Below are positions 18,581 to 28,434 of a stretch of 64,000 bases of DNA, in pieces. This DNA comes from Meridianimaribacter flavus. Its GTDB lineage: Bacteria > Bacteroidota > Bacteroidia > Flavobacteriales > Flavobacteriaceae. Where the stretch lies: contig NZ_SOQZ01000001.1 in the NCBI RefSeq assembly GCF_004366715.1, positions 186,001 through 250,000 of the forward strand, given 5' to 3'. The stretch's first letter is position 1. Each line of letters opens with the position of its first letter. The position numbers were made by a program, and so were the translations under genes. Below the pieces are notes generated by a model that made no database searches, was not told where the DNA came from, and worked only from the letters and a program-made list of their open reading frames with translations.

Positions 18581-19567
18581 ATGAAAAGAATATTAATAAC
18601 AGGAGCTGCAGGATTTCTTGGTTCGCATCTCTGTGATAAATTTATAAACGAAGGATTTCACGTTATAGGAATTGATAATCTTATAACAGGGGACTTAAAA
18701 AATATAGAGCATTTATTTCCTCTAGAACATTTTGAGTTTTATCATCATGATGTTTCTAAGTTTGTACATGTGTCAGGTGAGTTAGATTATATTCTTCATT
18801 TTGCATCACCAGCAAGCCCAATAGATTATTTAAAAATTCCAATACAAACTCTAAAAGTCGGTTCTTTAGGAACACATAACCTTCTTGGATTAGCTAAAGC
18901 TAAAAATGCAAGAATATTAATTGCATCAACTTCTGAAGTCTATGGAGACCCATTGGTACATCCCCAATCTGAAGGTTATTACGGCAACGTTAACACAATA
19001 GGCCCAAGAGGTGTTTATGATGAAGCAAAACGCTTTCAAGAATCTATAACAATGGCATATCATAGATTTCACGGTTTAGAAACGCGCATTGTGAGGATAT
19101 TTAATACCTATGGACCAAGAATGCGATTAAATGACGGAAGGGTAATACCTGCTTTTATTGGTCAAGCACTAAGAGGTGAAGATTTAACGGTTTTTGGAGA
19201 TGGCTCTCAAACACGTTCGTTTTGTTATGTATCCGACCAAATAGAAGGAATTTACAAGCTATTGTTTAGCGACTATGTGTATCCAGTAAATATTGGTAAT
19301 CCTAATGAAATTTCAATTAAAGATTTTGCCGAGGAGATAATAAAACTCACAGGAACAAATCAAAAAATAGTTTATAAACCATTACCTCAAGATGATCCAC
19401 TACAAAGACAACCTAATATAGATTTAGCAAAGAAAACACTAAATTGGGAGCCAAAAGTAGATAGGAATGAAGGGATGAAGTTAACATTTAATTATTTTAA
19501 AGGCCTTACAGAAGAAGAGCTGTATAAAAGTGAACATAAAGACTTTTCTAAACACATAAAACGATAA
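18581..19567 (+). CDS. UDP-glucuronate decarboxylase (UDP-xylose synthase)
   Basis: This 328-residue extended SDR has the NAD loop GAAGFLGSH at 8-16 and catalytic Tyr146 and Lys150 (YDEAK). The characteristic UXS stretches are [22 protein letters not shown], and [10 protein letters not shown] with its basic residues. The length matches soluble bacterial UXS. Coming directly after ugd, it implies that the polymer contains xylose, made through glucuronate. Confidence 0.94.
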   Translation: MKRILITGAAGFLGSHLCDKFINEGFHVIGIDNLITGDLKNIEHLFPLEHFEFYHHDVSKFVHVSGELDYILHFASPASPIDYLKIPIQTLKVGSLGTHNLLGLAKAKNARILIASTSEVYGDPLVHPQSEGYYGNVNTIGPRGVYDEAKRFQESITMAYHRFHGLETRIVRIFNTYGPRMRLNDGRVIPAFIGQALRGEDLTVFGDGSQTRSFCYVSDQIEGIYKLLFSDYVYPVNIGNPNEISIKDFAEEIIKLTGTNQKIVYKPLPQDDPLQRQPNIDLAKKTLNWEPKVDRNEGMKLTFNYFKGLTEEELYKSEHKDFSKHIKR

Positions 19568-19568
19568 T

Positions 19569-20930
19569 TTGAGTACGTTTAAGCAAGGTAGATATTCAGG
19601 GTATTTAAGACCAATTTCTTACTTAATTGATTTGAGTATAATTAATGGTTTGGCAATATTGTATTTTTTCAAAGCATTCATTGCTTATCAGCATTTTACT
19701 ATTATAATTTCTGTCTCCTGGGTTATATTATCTATTTCATCAAAATTTTATAATGTATATAGGTACACTAGAGAGGTTACAATGGTATCAATGATAATTA
19801 GACAATTAATATTATTTTTATTAATTGTTTTTGCCTATTTTGGGTATAGCAATGATGTAGGAGTTAACCCTAAAGTTGTAATTAACTACGTCTTTTCTGT
19901 TTTTTCTCTTATAACTATTTTTAAGTTTACGGTTTATTATTTGCTTCAAAAATATCGTACAGCTTTTGGAGGTAATTATAGAAAAACAGTAATCTTTGGA
20001 GCTAATAAAAAGACCCTAGCTTTAGAGAATTTTTTCAATAAAAATCCTGAATACGGATACATTCATAAAAAGACATTTTCATTTAAGGAGAAAAAAGAAA
20101 TAAACTTAGAAAAATGCTTCAGTTTCATTCTTGATGAAGGTATTGATGAAATATACTGTTCAATATCAGAATTAACTAACAACCAAATAGGAGAAGTTAT
20201 TGATTTTGCAGACAATAACTTAAAAATACTTAAGTTTTTGCCAGATAATAAAGAGATTTATTCTAAAAAGCTTAAATACGATTATTATGATTATATACCA
20301 ATTTTGTCTCTTAGAAACATTCCTCTAGAAGATTCAATAAATATGGTAGTAAAGCGAGTGTTTGATATTGTTTTCTCAAGTATGGTGATAATATTCGTTC
20401 TTTCTTGGTTAACACCAATTATAGCACTACTTATTAAACTAGAGTCTAAAGGACCTGTGTTTTTTAAGCAATCTCGTAATGGGTTTAATTACAAAGAATT
20501 TGATTGTTATAAATTTAGATCTATGATGCCTAATAAGGATGCTCACTTACAACAGGCAACAAAAAATGATATGAGAGTAACAAAGGTAGGCCGTATAATA
20601 CGTAAAACAAGTATTGATGAACTACCTCAGTTTTTTAATGTGTTATTTGGAGATATGTCTGTAGTTGGACCAAGACCTCACATGGTTAGCCACACAAACA
20701 TGTATGCGAAAAAGATTGACAAATTTATGGTTCGTCACTTTGTTAAACCAGGTATTACTGGTTTAGCACAAATAAGTGGATTTAGAGGAGAAGTAGAAAC
20801 AGATAAAGACATAATAGGACGAGTTAAATATGATATTTTCTATATTGAAAACTGGTCTATTTTCTTAGACCTTAAAATTATTTTCAAAACCTTTATGAAT
20901 GCAATTCAAGGTGAAGAAAAAGCATATTAA
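19569..20930 (+). CDS. Polyprenyl-phosphate glycosylphosphotransferase (initiating enzyme)
   Basis: This 453-residue protein starts the repeat unit by moving a sugar-1-phosphate onto undecaprenyl phosphate. Four to five N-terminal helices are followed by a CoA-binding-like domain (residues about 135-260). The C-terminal catalytic domain has RVFDIVFS, GPVFFKQSRNG, KFRSMMP and VVGPRPHMV, all hallmarks of the WcaJ/WbaP family. The start is TTG (19569), 1 bp after the previous stop; no ATG in frame is close. The gene ends 4 bp inside the convergent glycosyltransferase gene. Confidence 0.92.
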   Translation: MSTFKQGRYSGYLRPISYLIDLSIINGLAILYFFKAFIAYQHFTIIISVSWVILSISSKFYNVYRYTREVTMVSMIIRQLILFLLIVFAYFGYSNDVGVNPKVVINYVFSVFSLITIFKFTVYYLLQKYRTAFGGNYRKTVIFGANKKTLALENFFNKNPEYGYIHKKTFSFKEKKEINLEKCFSFILDEGIDEIYCSISELTNNQIGEVIDFADNNLKILKFLPDNKEIYSKKLKYDYYDYIPILSLRNIPLEDSINMVVKRVFDIVFSSMVIIFVLSWLTPIIALLIKLESKGPVFFKQSRNGFNYKEFDCYKFRSMMPNKDAHLQQATKNDMRVTKVGRIIRKTSIDELPQFFNVLFGDMSVVGPRPHMVSHTNMYAKKIDKFMVRHFVKPGITGLAQISGFRGEVETDKDIIGRVKYDIFYIENWSIFLDLKIIFKTFMNAIQGEEKAY

Positions 20931-22087
20931 ACTATAACTATTAATTCATTTAATTGCTTATTAAAATTAAAATGCTGTAATGCCGTTTTTTGGATTATTG
21001 TTTTAGAAGTGATTGTCAAATCTTCTTTTTTAACCTTGTTTAGAACAGAGTTTAAATCTTTATAATTACTCGATTCTGCTACCCAACCCAAGTTATAGTT
21101 TCTTATAACAGTTTCGCCTTCACCACCACCAAAATAAACCATAGGAAGCCCTAAGCGAGCATATTCAAATATTTTGGAAGGTACTGACCCATAAATCCTA
21201 TTAAGTAAAGGAATAATGGTTAAATCGTATTTTAAAAGCTCTTTATGAAGTAACTCTCTCGATATTTCTCCATGATAGGTTATTGGCAGGTTAGGGTTTT
21301 TTGAAATAAAAGCTTCAATCTTTTCCTTTTCAGCTCCTGCGCCATAAATATGAAACTCAATATTGCTATAGTCTAGATGTTCACATAATTTATAAATACC
21401 TTGGGCTATCCCAAGTAAACCAGCATAAACCACTTTTATTTTTTCATTAGAAACAGCCTCTTCAATTGTTGGAGGATTAAAATCAGGAAAATTCCTATAA
21501 AGGGAAACATTTTTATTAGGACATAAAGACATAACATGTTTTAAAATCTCATTGCTTTGGCCTAAAACTAAATCGGCTTTCTTATAGTTGAAATGCTCAA
21601 TTCGTTCTAAAACTCTATAACTAAAATTCTTTTTAAAAGCTCCTAATTCTAAGCCTGCAATAGGCCATAAATCGCTTACGTTTAATATGAGTTTTCTCTT
21701 TTTTCGACGCAAAAACAACATACATGTAAACGCAACAAGTAAAGGAGGAGACTGTACAATAACTTTGTTTGGGATTTTATTGCTTATAAAAAACCAGATT
21801 AAGCTAAAGCTATACGATAGCATTGCAAATAAACGTAGAATCTTGTTTTTAGAGTTGCTTGCATAAATCCATAAACGATGAATTTTGATATTGTTTTCTG
21901 TTGAAGTCTGCCTGAATTTACCTTTATACGCGTCAAAAATTTTTCCTTTAGGATAATTAGGTAAAGGTGTGATTACCGAAACATTAAAATGATGCTGTTC
22001 TAAGCCATTTGCCAAATGAAAAATCCTATTAGAAGCAGCTCCTGTCTCAGGTGGAAAATAACTTGTTATGATAAGAATATCTGACAC
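20927..22087 (-). CDS. Glycosyltransferase family 4 protein (WbuB-like)
   Basis: This 386-residue GT-B enzyme begins ILIITSYFPPETGAASNRIF, typical of the WbuB-like branch that acts in O-antigen and capsule synthesis. The C-terminal part shows VVYAGLLGIAQGI, ITYHGEISRELL, and PSKIFEYARLGLPMVYFGGG. It is the last of three minus-strand genes and shares one base with the epimerase gene. Its 3' end overlaps the plus-strand initiating transferase by 4 bp. Confidence 0.9.
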   Translation of the reverse strand: MSDILIITSYFPPETGAASNRIFHLANGLEQHHFNVSVITPLPNYPKGKIFDAYKGKFRQTSTENNIKIHRLWIYASNSKNKILRLFAMLSYSFSLIWFFISNKIPNKVIVQSPPLLVAFTCMLFLRRKKRKLILNVSDLWPIAGLELGAFKKNFSYRVLERIEHFNYKKADLVLGQSNEILKHVMSLCPNKNVSLYRNFPDFNPPTIEEAVSNEKIKVVYAGLLGIAQGIYKLCEHLDYSNIEFHIYGAGAEKEKIEAFISKNPNLPITYHGEISRELLHKELLKYDLTIIPLLNRIYGSVPSKIFEYARLGLPMVYFGGGEGETVIRNYNLGWVAESSNYKDLNSVLNKVKKEDLTITSKTIIQKTALQHFNFNKQLNELIVIV

Positions 22088-23181
22088 TATAAATTATAAA
22101 TTTCAATGATATGATTTGCAATTCGCTGTGCTGCATTCCCATCCCAAAGTTCAGGAGTTTGTCCTTGTTTCCAGTTGTTAGACAATAAGGTTTTAAACGC
22201 AGTTTCAATTTTTTCAGGGTCATTGCCAACTAGGACATTAGTTCCAATATCACAGGTTTCAGGTCGCTCAGTGTTTTCGCGAAGCGTAATACAAGGGATA
22301 TTCATAACTGTAGTTTCTTCGGTTATTCCTCCAGAATCTGTTAATACTCCCAAAGCATGTTTCACTAAGTAATTAAATTCCAAATACCCTAAAGGACTTA
22401 TATAATGCAAGTTTTCAAAGTTTAAATTGAGACCTTCCAATAGCTTTTTTGTTCTTGGATGAACAGGAAATACAATTGGATAGTCTTTTCCTAGAGTTAC
22501 AATTTGGGTAACGATTGATTTTAATTGTTGCTCTTCATCAACATTACTTGGTCTATGTAGCGTTATCACAAGGTATTGTTGGTTTTTTAAACCTAGTTCG
22601 TTCCAAATGTTGGGTTGCTTTAAGTGCGATTCGTTTTTTCTAAGCGTATCAATCATCACATTGCCTACAAAATAAATCTGCTCATTTTTTACACCTAAAT
22701 TTTTAAGATTGTCATTAGCTATTGTTGAGGTAGTGAAAAAATAATCGGTTAAACTATCAGTTACTATTCTATTTATTTCTTCAGGCATTGCCATATCACC
22801 CGATCGAATTCCAGCTTCAATATGCGCAACATCAATGCCAGCTTTTTTGGCAACAATAGTACAAGCCATTGTTGAGGTAACATCACCAACAACTATTACG
22901 AGGTCACAAGGGTGTTGTGCTAGTTCTTTTTCAAAACCAATCATTATTCCTGCAGTTTGTTCAGCCTGTGAGCCACTTTTTACCTCTAGATTAACATCAG
23001 GAAAAGGGATGTTTAATTCTTCAAAAAACGTATCGCTTAAATTTTTATCGTAATGTTGACCTGTATGCACTAAACGAAAGTTTATATTAAAACCTTTGTT
23101 TTTCTTTTGTTTGATAGCCTCAATTATTGGTGCTATTTTCATAAAATTTGGACGTGCTCCAGCAACTATGGTAATGTTCAT
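22087..23181 (-). CDS. wecB: UDP-N-acetylglucosamine 2-epimerase (non-hydrolysing)
   Basis: This 364-residue enzyme interconverts UDP-GlcNAc and UDP-ManNAc. Family motifs are GARPNFMKIAPII at the N-terminus, HTGQHYDKNLSD, VVGDVTSTMACTIVAKK with HIEAGIRSG, and LTDSGGITEETTVMNIPC plus RENTERPET. The ATG overlaps the stop of the ligase-like gene upstream by 4 bp and its stop overlaps the glycosyltransferase start, so the three form one operon. It probably feeds the GT26 enzyme at 14422. Confidence 0.95.
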   Translation of the reverse strand: MNITIVAGARPNFMKIAPIIEAIKQKKNKGFNINFRLVHTGQHYDKNLSDTFFEELNIPFPDVNLEVKSGSQAEQTAGIMIGFEKELAQHPCDLVIVVGDVTSTMACTIVAKKAGIDVAHIEAGIRSGDMAMPEEINRIVTDSLTDYFFTTSTIANDNLKNLGVKNEQIYFVGNVMIDTLRKNESHLKQPNIWNELGLKNQQYLVITLHRPSNVDEEQQLKSIVTQIVTLGKDYPIVFPVHPRTKKLLEGLNLNFENLHYISPLGYLEFNYLVKHALGVLTDSGGITEETTVMNIPCITLRENTERPETCDIGTNVLVGNDPEKIETAFKTLLSNNWKQGQTPELWDGNAAQRIANHIIEIYNL

Positions 23182-24497
23182 GTGTTATGTTTTACAAATG
23201 ACGAAAACTGTTTCAATTTACCACTTTTTGTGCGGTTTAAAACGTCTTGTCGTTCAAAAATAATATGAAGCCCTTTTTCAAGATAAGTCTCCATTTCTAC
23301 TTTAATTATCGCTTCTTTTTTAGCCGATAAAATGGTTTTACTTACGTAAATAACTTTAAAAGTATCATGCTGTAATTGCTCAATAATAAACTCTTTTACA
23401 TTGCCATCATCTTCAATAATACTTTTGGTGATGTAGTAAAAAGTTAATCCAGCAGCTTTTTTACCACTTGGTAAAATCGCAATGTCATTGGTTCTTCCAA
23501 TAAGTTGTTTTAAAATAGGTGTTTTAGCTGTGCTTTCTTTTGAAAGGATGCCAATATCTCCAATATCATAGCGAATAAAAGGATGTGCTTTGTTGTATAA
23601 TGAGGTAATGACTATTCTGCCTTCATTTCCGTTTGGTAATATGTTGTTTTCTTCATCTAAAATTTCAACAAACAAGGTTTCACTATTAACCTGCCATTGG
23701 TTGTTTTTATTTTCAAAAGCAATTAAATCTAATTCAGAAGCGCCATATTCGTTAATTACAGGAACACCGAACTGCGTTTCAATAAGTGTTTTGTCATCTT
23801 CAAAAAGCATTTCAGAAGTTACAATACAAGCCTTTAAACTTGGGCAGACTGTATTTAAAACCAATTGTTTTCGCTCTAAAAACTTTGCAAACTGAACAAT
23901 TGAACTCGTGTAACCGTTAATGTAATCAAAAGAAGATGTTTTAAATTTTTTAAGGCAGTTTTCAAAAGCACCATCACTTAAATCAAAAACCGAAAACCGA
24001 TAACGATGCCCTAACCAGTCTTTAAATCGTTCTTTATAATACCCTTTTTTATCTAACGGAATACCATAAAAACGCGCTTGCTTGGACTTGTTGAAGTCTA
24101 AACCAAACCATCCAAATCGGTTTTGAATAACAGCCCATGTTAACGCATGTGAGAATTTATCTTTAGCAAACACAAAAGGGTCTCCAGAAGAACCAGAAGT
24201 TTTATTAATGTATACATTACTTTTACTAAAACCGTTTGAGAGTCTTTGCTCCAAGGGTTGCTGCAAATCACTTTTAGTCATTACAGGAATTGAATTCCAG
24301 TCTTTAATAGTTGCGGTTTTGGATAAATTCTTGTAAAAGGGATTATGCTTTAAATGATAGCTAACAATGTTTCGTTTTTCTTGTTCAATGTAAGCCTTAA
24401 ATTCGTTGTCATTTTGTTGTTGAACAGCTTTTAAAACAGCTCTTGCCTTTTTAATAGGAAAACCGTTGAGTTGTAATGAAAGGTCAAATAAATTCAA
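23178..24497 (-). CDS. CapK/phenylacetate-CoA-ligase-like adenylate-forming protein
   Basis: This 439-residue protein resembles the CapK group of adenylate-forming enzymes. An AMP-binding motif TSGSSGDPF occurs near residue 100. YGASELD and YDIGDIG, with a C-terminal GR-x-NDIAILPSGKK loop, mark the second half. CapK-type genes often lie in capsule loci, where they may activate an acid for attachment to the glycan or lipid; the substrate here is unknown. It is the first gene of the minus-strand operon. Its start is divergent from purD, with 84 bp between. Confidence 0.82.
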   Translation of the reverse strand: MNLFDLSLQLNGFPIKKARAVLKAVQQQNDNEFKAYIEQEKRNIVSYHLKHNPFYKNLSKTATIKDWNSIPVMTKSDLQQPLEQRLSNGFSKSNVYINKTSGSSGDPFVFAKDKFSHALTWAVIQNRFGWFGLDFNKSKQARFYGIPLDKKGYYKERFKDWLGHRYRFSVFDLSDGAFENCLKKFKTSSFDYINGYTSSIVQFAKFLERKQLVLNTVCPSLKACIVTSEMLFEDDKTLIETQFGVPVINEYGASELDLIAFENKNNQWQVNSETLFVEILDEENNILPNGNEGRIVITSLYNKAHPFIRYDIGDIGILSKESTAKTPILKQLIGRTNDIAILPSGKKAAGLTFYYITKSIIEDDGNVKEFIIEQLQHDTFKVIYVSKTILSAKKEAIIKVEMETYLEKGLHIIFERQDVLNRTKSGKLKQFSSFVKHNT

Positions 24498-24555
24498 ACG
24501 AAAAGCATATTAGATGTTTTCTGTAAAATAATTATTTTTTGAGCGTAAAAGCAAT

Positions 24556-24563
24556 TATTTTTG
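24556..24563 (+). promoter_or_regulatory. Candidate promoter -7 box for purD
   Basis: TATTTTTG fits the Bacteroidota -7 consensus TAnnTTTG. It ends 18 bp before the purD ATG. A TTTG lies upstream at 24538-24541, but the spacer is only 14 bp, so the -33 element is uncertain. Confidence 0.45.
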
Positions 24564-24581
24564 CGGCAAACAACACAAACT

Positions 24582-25853
24582 ATGACAATTTTAATCCTAG
24601 GTTCTGGAGGAAGAGAACACACATTCGCTTGGAAAATAGCCCAAAGTCCTTTATGTAAATCACTTTATGTAGCTCCTGGTAACTCAGGAACTGCTGAAAT
24701 TGCTCAAAATGTAAACATTGGAGTTACCGACTTTTCTGCTATTAAAACCTTAGTTTTAGATAAACAAATTGACATGGTTGTTGTTGGTCCTGAAGACCCA
24801 TTGGTACAAGGCGTTCACGACTTTTTCTTAAATGACCAAGCACTTAAACATATTTCTGTAATTGGACCTCAACAAGCTGCTGCTGAGCTTGAAGGTAGTA
24901 AGGAATTTGCAAAAGAGTTTATGATGCGCCACAACATTCCTACTGCTGCTTATCAAAGTTTTAATGCAAGTAATGTTGAGGATGGTTATGCGTTTTTAGA
25001 AACTTTAAATCCACCTTATGTATTAAAAGCAGATGGATTGGCAGCTGGTAAAGGTGTTTTGATTTTAAATGATTTGAACGAAGCTAAAGCCGAATTAAAA
25101 AACATGTTAGTTGATGCAAAATTTGGTAACGCAAGTTCAAAAGTGGTTATTGAAGAATTTCTTGATGGTATTGAATTGAGTTGCTTTGTACTAACAGATG
25201 GTAAAAACTATAAGATTTTACCAACAGCAAAAGATTACAAGCGTATTGGCGAAGGCGATACAGGTTTGAACACAGGAGGAATGGGAGCTGTATCTCCAGT
25301 TCCATTTGCAACACCAGAGTTTTTGAATAAAATAGAAGAACGTATTGTAAAACCAACTGTTGCAGGATTACAAAAAGATAATTTGCCATACAAAGGATTT
25401 ATTTTTATTGGCTTGATTAAAGTTGGTGATGATCCTAAAGTCATTGAATACAATGTACGCATGGGAGATCCTGAAACCGAAGTAGTTTTACCACGATTAA
25501 AAAATGATTTAGTTGAAATTTTCCAAGCTATTTCAAACGAGACATTACATACAATAGATATTGAAATAGACGAGCGTGCAGCAACAACTGTAATGTTGGT
25601 TTCTGGTGGTTATCCTGAAAGTTATGAAAAAGGAAAAGAAATCACAGGAATTGAAGCTATTACTGATTCAATACCTTTTCATGCAGGAGCAATTGTAAAA
25701 GATGAAAAAGTGGTAACCTCAGGCGGTAGAGTTATGGCAATAACGTCCTATGGAAACACGTATCAAGAAGCCATAAAAAAATCTTATCAAAATATAGAAA
25801 AACTACATTTTGATAAGATGTATTATCGAAAAGATATTGGTTTCGATTTATAA
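24582..25853 (+). CDS. purD: Phosphoribosylamine-glycine ligase PurD
   Basis: This 423-residue ATP-grasp enzyme makes glycinamide ribonucleotide in purine synthesis. The N-terminal GSGGREHTFAW, the ATP-grasp segment LKADGLAAGKGV, GMGAVSPVP, and the metal-binding NVRMGDPETEVVLPRL are intact. The ATG at 24582 gives the usual MTILILGSGGREH start; an in-frame TTG at 24561 falls on the promoter box and is rejected. The 3' end overlaps the convergent small membrane protein by 6 bp. Confidence 0.96.
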   Translation: MTILILGSGGREHTFAWKIAQSPLCKSLYVAPGNSGTAEIAQNVNIGVTDFSAIKTLVLDKQIDMVVVGPEDPLVQGVHDFFLNDQALKHISVIGPQQAAAELEGSKEFAKEFMMRHNIPTAAYQSFNASNVEDGYAFLETLNPPYVLKADGLAAGKGVLILNDLNEAKAELKNMLVDAKFGNASSKVVIEEFLDGIELSCFVLTDGKNYKILPTAKDYKRIGEGDTGLNTGGMGAVSPVPFATPEFLNKIEERIVKPTVAGLQKDNLPYKGFIFIGLIKVGDDPKVIEYNVRMGDPETEVVLPRLKNDLVEIFQAISNETLHTIDIEIDERAATTVMLVSGGYPESYEKGKEITGIEAITDSIPFHAGAIVKDEKVVTSGGRVMAITSYGNTYQEAIKKSYQNIEKLHFDKMYYRKDIGFDL

Positions 25854-26075
25854 ATATCTATGAGCTGTAACGCTTTTGTCTTCTTCGTTGTTATTGTTGA
25901 ATTTTTTAAGCTGACCCATCCAGTAAACAAATGCTACAAAACAAATTACCATAAAAATCCAGTTAAGACCATTTGCAGCCCACCAATTTTCTAATTCAAG
26001 TGCTCTTAAACCATCAAGTGGAGTAAATAATACATTTACAAATAAATCTTGTATTGCGTAAAAAAAATCTTTCAT
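25848..26075 (-). CDS. Small single-pass membrane protein (DUF6341-like)
   Basis: This 75-residue protein has an amphipathic N-terminal half (FYAIQDLFVNVLFTPLDGLR), one membrane helix (WIFMVICFVAFVYWMGQL) and a charged, Asn/Glu-rich tail. It looks like a small conserved Flavobacteriaceae family (probably DUF6341) of unknown function. A good promoter precedes it. It is divergent from the polytopic protein at 26155 and convergent with purD. Confidence 0.75.
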   Translation of the reverse strand: MKDFFYAIQDLFVNVLFTPLDGLRALELENWWAANGLNWIFMVICFVAFVYWMGQLKKFNNNNEEDKSVTAHRYL

Positions 26076-26134
26076 TGTGTATAAATTAATGCTCTTATAT
26101 AAGCTTAAAAAGGATTATCAATATATTTACAAGG

Positions 26135-26164
26135 CAAATATACAAACATTATAAATGATTTCAA
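26135..26164 (-). promoter_or_regulatory. Bacteroidota-type promoter for the small membrane protein
   Basis: On the minus strand a TTG (plus positions 26162-26164) is followed after 19 bp by TATATTTG (26142-26135), which matches the TTG / TAnnTTTG consensus. The start codon of the minus-strand gene is 60 bp downstream. The -33 element overlaps the first codons of the divergent gene at 26155. Confidence 0.6.
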
Positions 26165-27081
26165 GTTTTTTTAGCAAAGCAAAACCAATACATTTTGCTG
26201 TTATAAGTGTCATACTATTGCTGGCTTTTACTCTAGCAAAAGTTTTTATGGCTAATATTTCAGGAAATTTTGTTGCTATTTTAAAGCAATTGCTACTTTT
26301 TGGAGTTGTTTTGTTATCGGTTTTTGTGTTTGATTTTGTTACAAGCAAAAACAATCTTACTAAAAAAAACAGTTATAGGATTTTGTTCTTTACGTTGTTT
26401 ATGATAATGATTCCTCAAACATTTTTAAACTCTAGTATATTAATTGCTAATTTGTTTGTCTTACTTGCACTAAGAAGAATTATTAGCTTACGAAGTCAAA
26501 AAGAAATGAAAAAGAAACTTTTTGATGCTGCGTTTTGGATTAGTCTAGCTACGTTACTCTTTTTTTGGTCGAGTTTGTTTTATGTGTTAATATTTGCAGC
26601 ACTATTTCTTTTTAGAATTACCGATATTAAAAACTGGATTATTCCATTAATAGGAGTGCTAACGGTTGCAGTAATAGTAGCTAGTGTACTAATAGCAACA
26701 GGTTATGACATTTCCAACTATGTGGCCTCAATAGATTATACAATAAGCTTAGACTTCACTAATTTAAATTCGGGTCAAATTATAATCGCTTCAACTATTA
26801 TTTTGTCTTATTTCGTCTGGTCTTTGTTTTACTACGTTCGAAATATTAAAAACAAGGCAAAAAGTTTAAAACCATCATATTTTTTAATCTTAATAGCTAC
26901 ACTTCTTGCAGCTATTATCATTATCATTTCACCTATTAAAACAGGAGCAGAGTTTATTTTCCTTTTCGCTCCATTGTCTATTGTACTCACAAATTATATT
27001 GAAGTATCTTCTGAAAAATGGTTCAAAGAAGTATTAATTTGGATATTAATAATCACGCCTTTTGTAAGTCTAGTGCTGTAG
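26155..27081 (+). CDS. Polytopic membrane protein (DUF6427-like)
   Basis: This 308-residue protein has about nine to ten hydrophobic helices and few polar loops. The pattern fits an uncharacterised Flavobacteriia family (probably DUF6427) that usually sits between purD and upp. No catalytic motif is seen. Its 3' end overlaps the convergent upp gene by 12 bp. Confidence 0.7.
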   Translation: MISSFFSKAKPIHFAVISVILLLAFTLAKVFMANISGNFVAILKQLLLFGVVLLSVFVFDFVTSKNNLTKKNSYRILFFTLFMIMIPQTFLNSSILIANLFVLLALRRIISLRSQKEMKKKLFDAAFWISLATLLFFWSSLFYVLIFAALFLFRITDIKNWIIPLIGVLTVAVIVASVLIATGYDISNYVASIDYTISLDFTNLNSGQIIIASTIILSYFVWSLFYYVRNIKNKAKSLKPSYFLILIATLLAAIIIIISPIKTGAEFIFLFAPLSIVLTNYIEVSSEKWFKEVLIWILIITPFVSLVL

Positions 27082-27729
27082 TTTTGCTCCAAAAGCTAAA
27101 TCACCTGCGTCTCCTAATCCAGGAATGATATAACCTTTTTCGTTTAGTTTCTCATCAATAGTAGCAATCCATAAATGCGTGTTAGCATCAAAATGTTGTG
27201 AAACATAATTAACACCTTCTTGAGCGCCAATAACACTAACTAAATGCACATCTTTTGGTGTTCCAAAAGGTTTTAAAGCTTCAAAAGTTGCAACCATAGA
27301 TTGTCCTGTAGCAAGCATAGGATCTGCTAAAATAAGCGTTTTGCCCTCCAGGTTTGGACATGCTAAATACTCTACAATGATTTCAAAACTTTCAGGATTG
27401 TCTTTATGATGTCTGTAAGCCGAAATAAATGCGTTTTCAGCTTTATCAAAATAGTTTAACAAACCATTATGTAATGGTACTCCTGCTCTTAAAATAGAGC
27501 ATAACACAATATCATCATTAATCAACATAGTTTCTGAAGTGCCCAATGGAGTAGTGATAGATTGTGTTTTAAAGTTAAGAGACTTACTTAACTCGTAACC
27601 CAAAATTTCTCCTGTTCGTTCAATATTTCTTCTAAATCGCAATGGGTCTTTTTGAATGTTTTCATCTCGCATCTCAGAGATAAATGTGTTGAGTATTGAA
27701 TTTTGAAGTGATAAATTATGGATGTGCAT
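27070..27729 (-). CDS. upp: Uracil phosphoribosyltransferase
   Basis: This enzyme converts uracil and PRPP to UMP in pyrimidine salvage. The PRPP loop is LILADPMLATGQSMVATFEAL and the uracil-binding C-terminus is YIIPGLGDAGDLAFG. An in-frame ATG at 27786 would give 238 residues, but the internal ATG at 27729 gives 219 residues beginning MHIHNLSLQ, which is the usual start of Bacteroidota homologues. I chose the shorter form; the longer one is not excluded. Confidence 0.9.
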   Translation of the reverse strand: MHIHNLSLQNSILNTFISEMRDENIQKDPLRFRRNIERTGEILGYELSKSLNFKTQSITTPLGTSETMLINDDIVLCSILRAGVPLHNGLLNYFDKAENAFISAYRHHKDNPESFEIIVEYLACPNLEGKTLILADPMLATGQSMVATFEALKPFGTPKDVHLVSVIGAQEGVNYVSQHFDANTHLWIATIDEKLNEKGYIIPGLGDAGDLAFGAKLQH

Positions 27730-27771
27730 CTGCTTTGGTGTTTTTACAACTGTAAAGTTATTAAATAGGCT

Positions 27772-27779
27772 TATATTTG
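27772..27779 (+). promoter_or_regulatory. Candidate -7 box upstream of the DUF4254 gene
   Basis: TATATTTG matches TAnnTTTG and ends 21 bp before the ATG at 27801. No good TTG lies about 20 bp upstream, so the promoter is incomplete by sequence. Confidence 0.4.
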
Positions 27780-27800
27780 CAGTCATAAAAATACCATAAT

Positions 27801-28409
27801 ATGTTTTCAGATAAAGCCAACAGCATTTTTCAAGATGCTATAAACACTTACAAAATTAAAAATACCGTAGATCAACCATTTACTAACAAGTATGATAAAA
27901 ACGAAGATGTCATTGCACATTTATTATACAGAAAATGTTGGATTGATACTGTACAATGGGCTTACGAAGACATTATTAGAGATCCAAATATCGATCCTGT
28001 TGATGCATTAGCTTTAAAACGTAAAATTGATGCCTCAAACCAAGATAGAACAGATACTGTTGAATATATTGACAGCTACTTTTTAGATAAATATAAAGAT
28101 GTTACTCCAAAAGCAGACGCTACGATAAATACCGAAAGTCCTGCTTGGGGAATTGATAGATTGTCAATTTTAGCATTAAAAATTTATCACATGAATATAG
28201 AGGCAACAAGAACTGACGCTAGTGATGCGCACAGAGCAGCTTGCCAAAAGAAGTTAGACGTGCTTTTAGAGCAACGTGTAGATCTTTCTACAGCAATTGA
28301 TACGCTTTTAAAGGATATTGAAAACGGAGACAAGTACATGAAAGTGTATAAGCAAATGAAAATGTATAACGACGATGAGCTAAACCCAGTTCTTCGCGCT
28401 AGTAAATAA
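27801..28409 (+). CDS. DUF4254 domain protein
   Basis: This 202-residue helical, soluble protein matches DUF4254, a family restricted mainly to Bacteroidota. Typical parts are the N-terminal HLLYRKCWIDTVQWAYEDII and the mid segment IDRLSILALKIYHM. The family often sits next to a family-9 glycosyltransferase, as here (25 bp downstream), which suggests an envelope-related role. Its biochemical function is not known. Confidence 0.85.
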   Translation: MFSDKANSIFQDAINTYKIKNTVDQPFTNKYDKNEDVIAHLLYRKCWIDTVQWAYEDIIRDPNIDPVDALALKRKIDASNQDRTDTVEYIDSYFLDKYKDVTPKADATINTESPAWGIDRLSILALKIYHMNIEATRTDASDAHRAACQKKLDVLLEQRVDLSTAIDTLLKDIENGDKYMKVYKQMKMYNDDELNPVLRASK

Positions 28410-28412
28410 AGA

Positions 28413-28434
28413 GCATTGCTAGTAAAGCAATCTA
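28413..28434 (+). repeat. REP-like palindrome at the start of the GT9 gene
   Basis: ATTGCT (28415-28420), loop AGTAA, AGCAAT (28426-28431) is a 6-bp inverted repeat followed by CTAAT. The right flank resembles the ATCTCAT flank of other palindromes in this window. It ends 3 bp before the GT9 start codon. Confidence 0.45.
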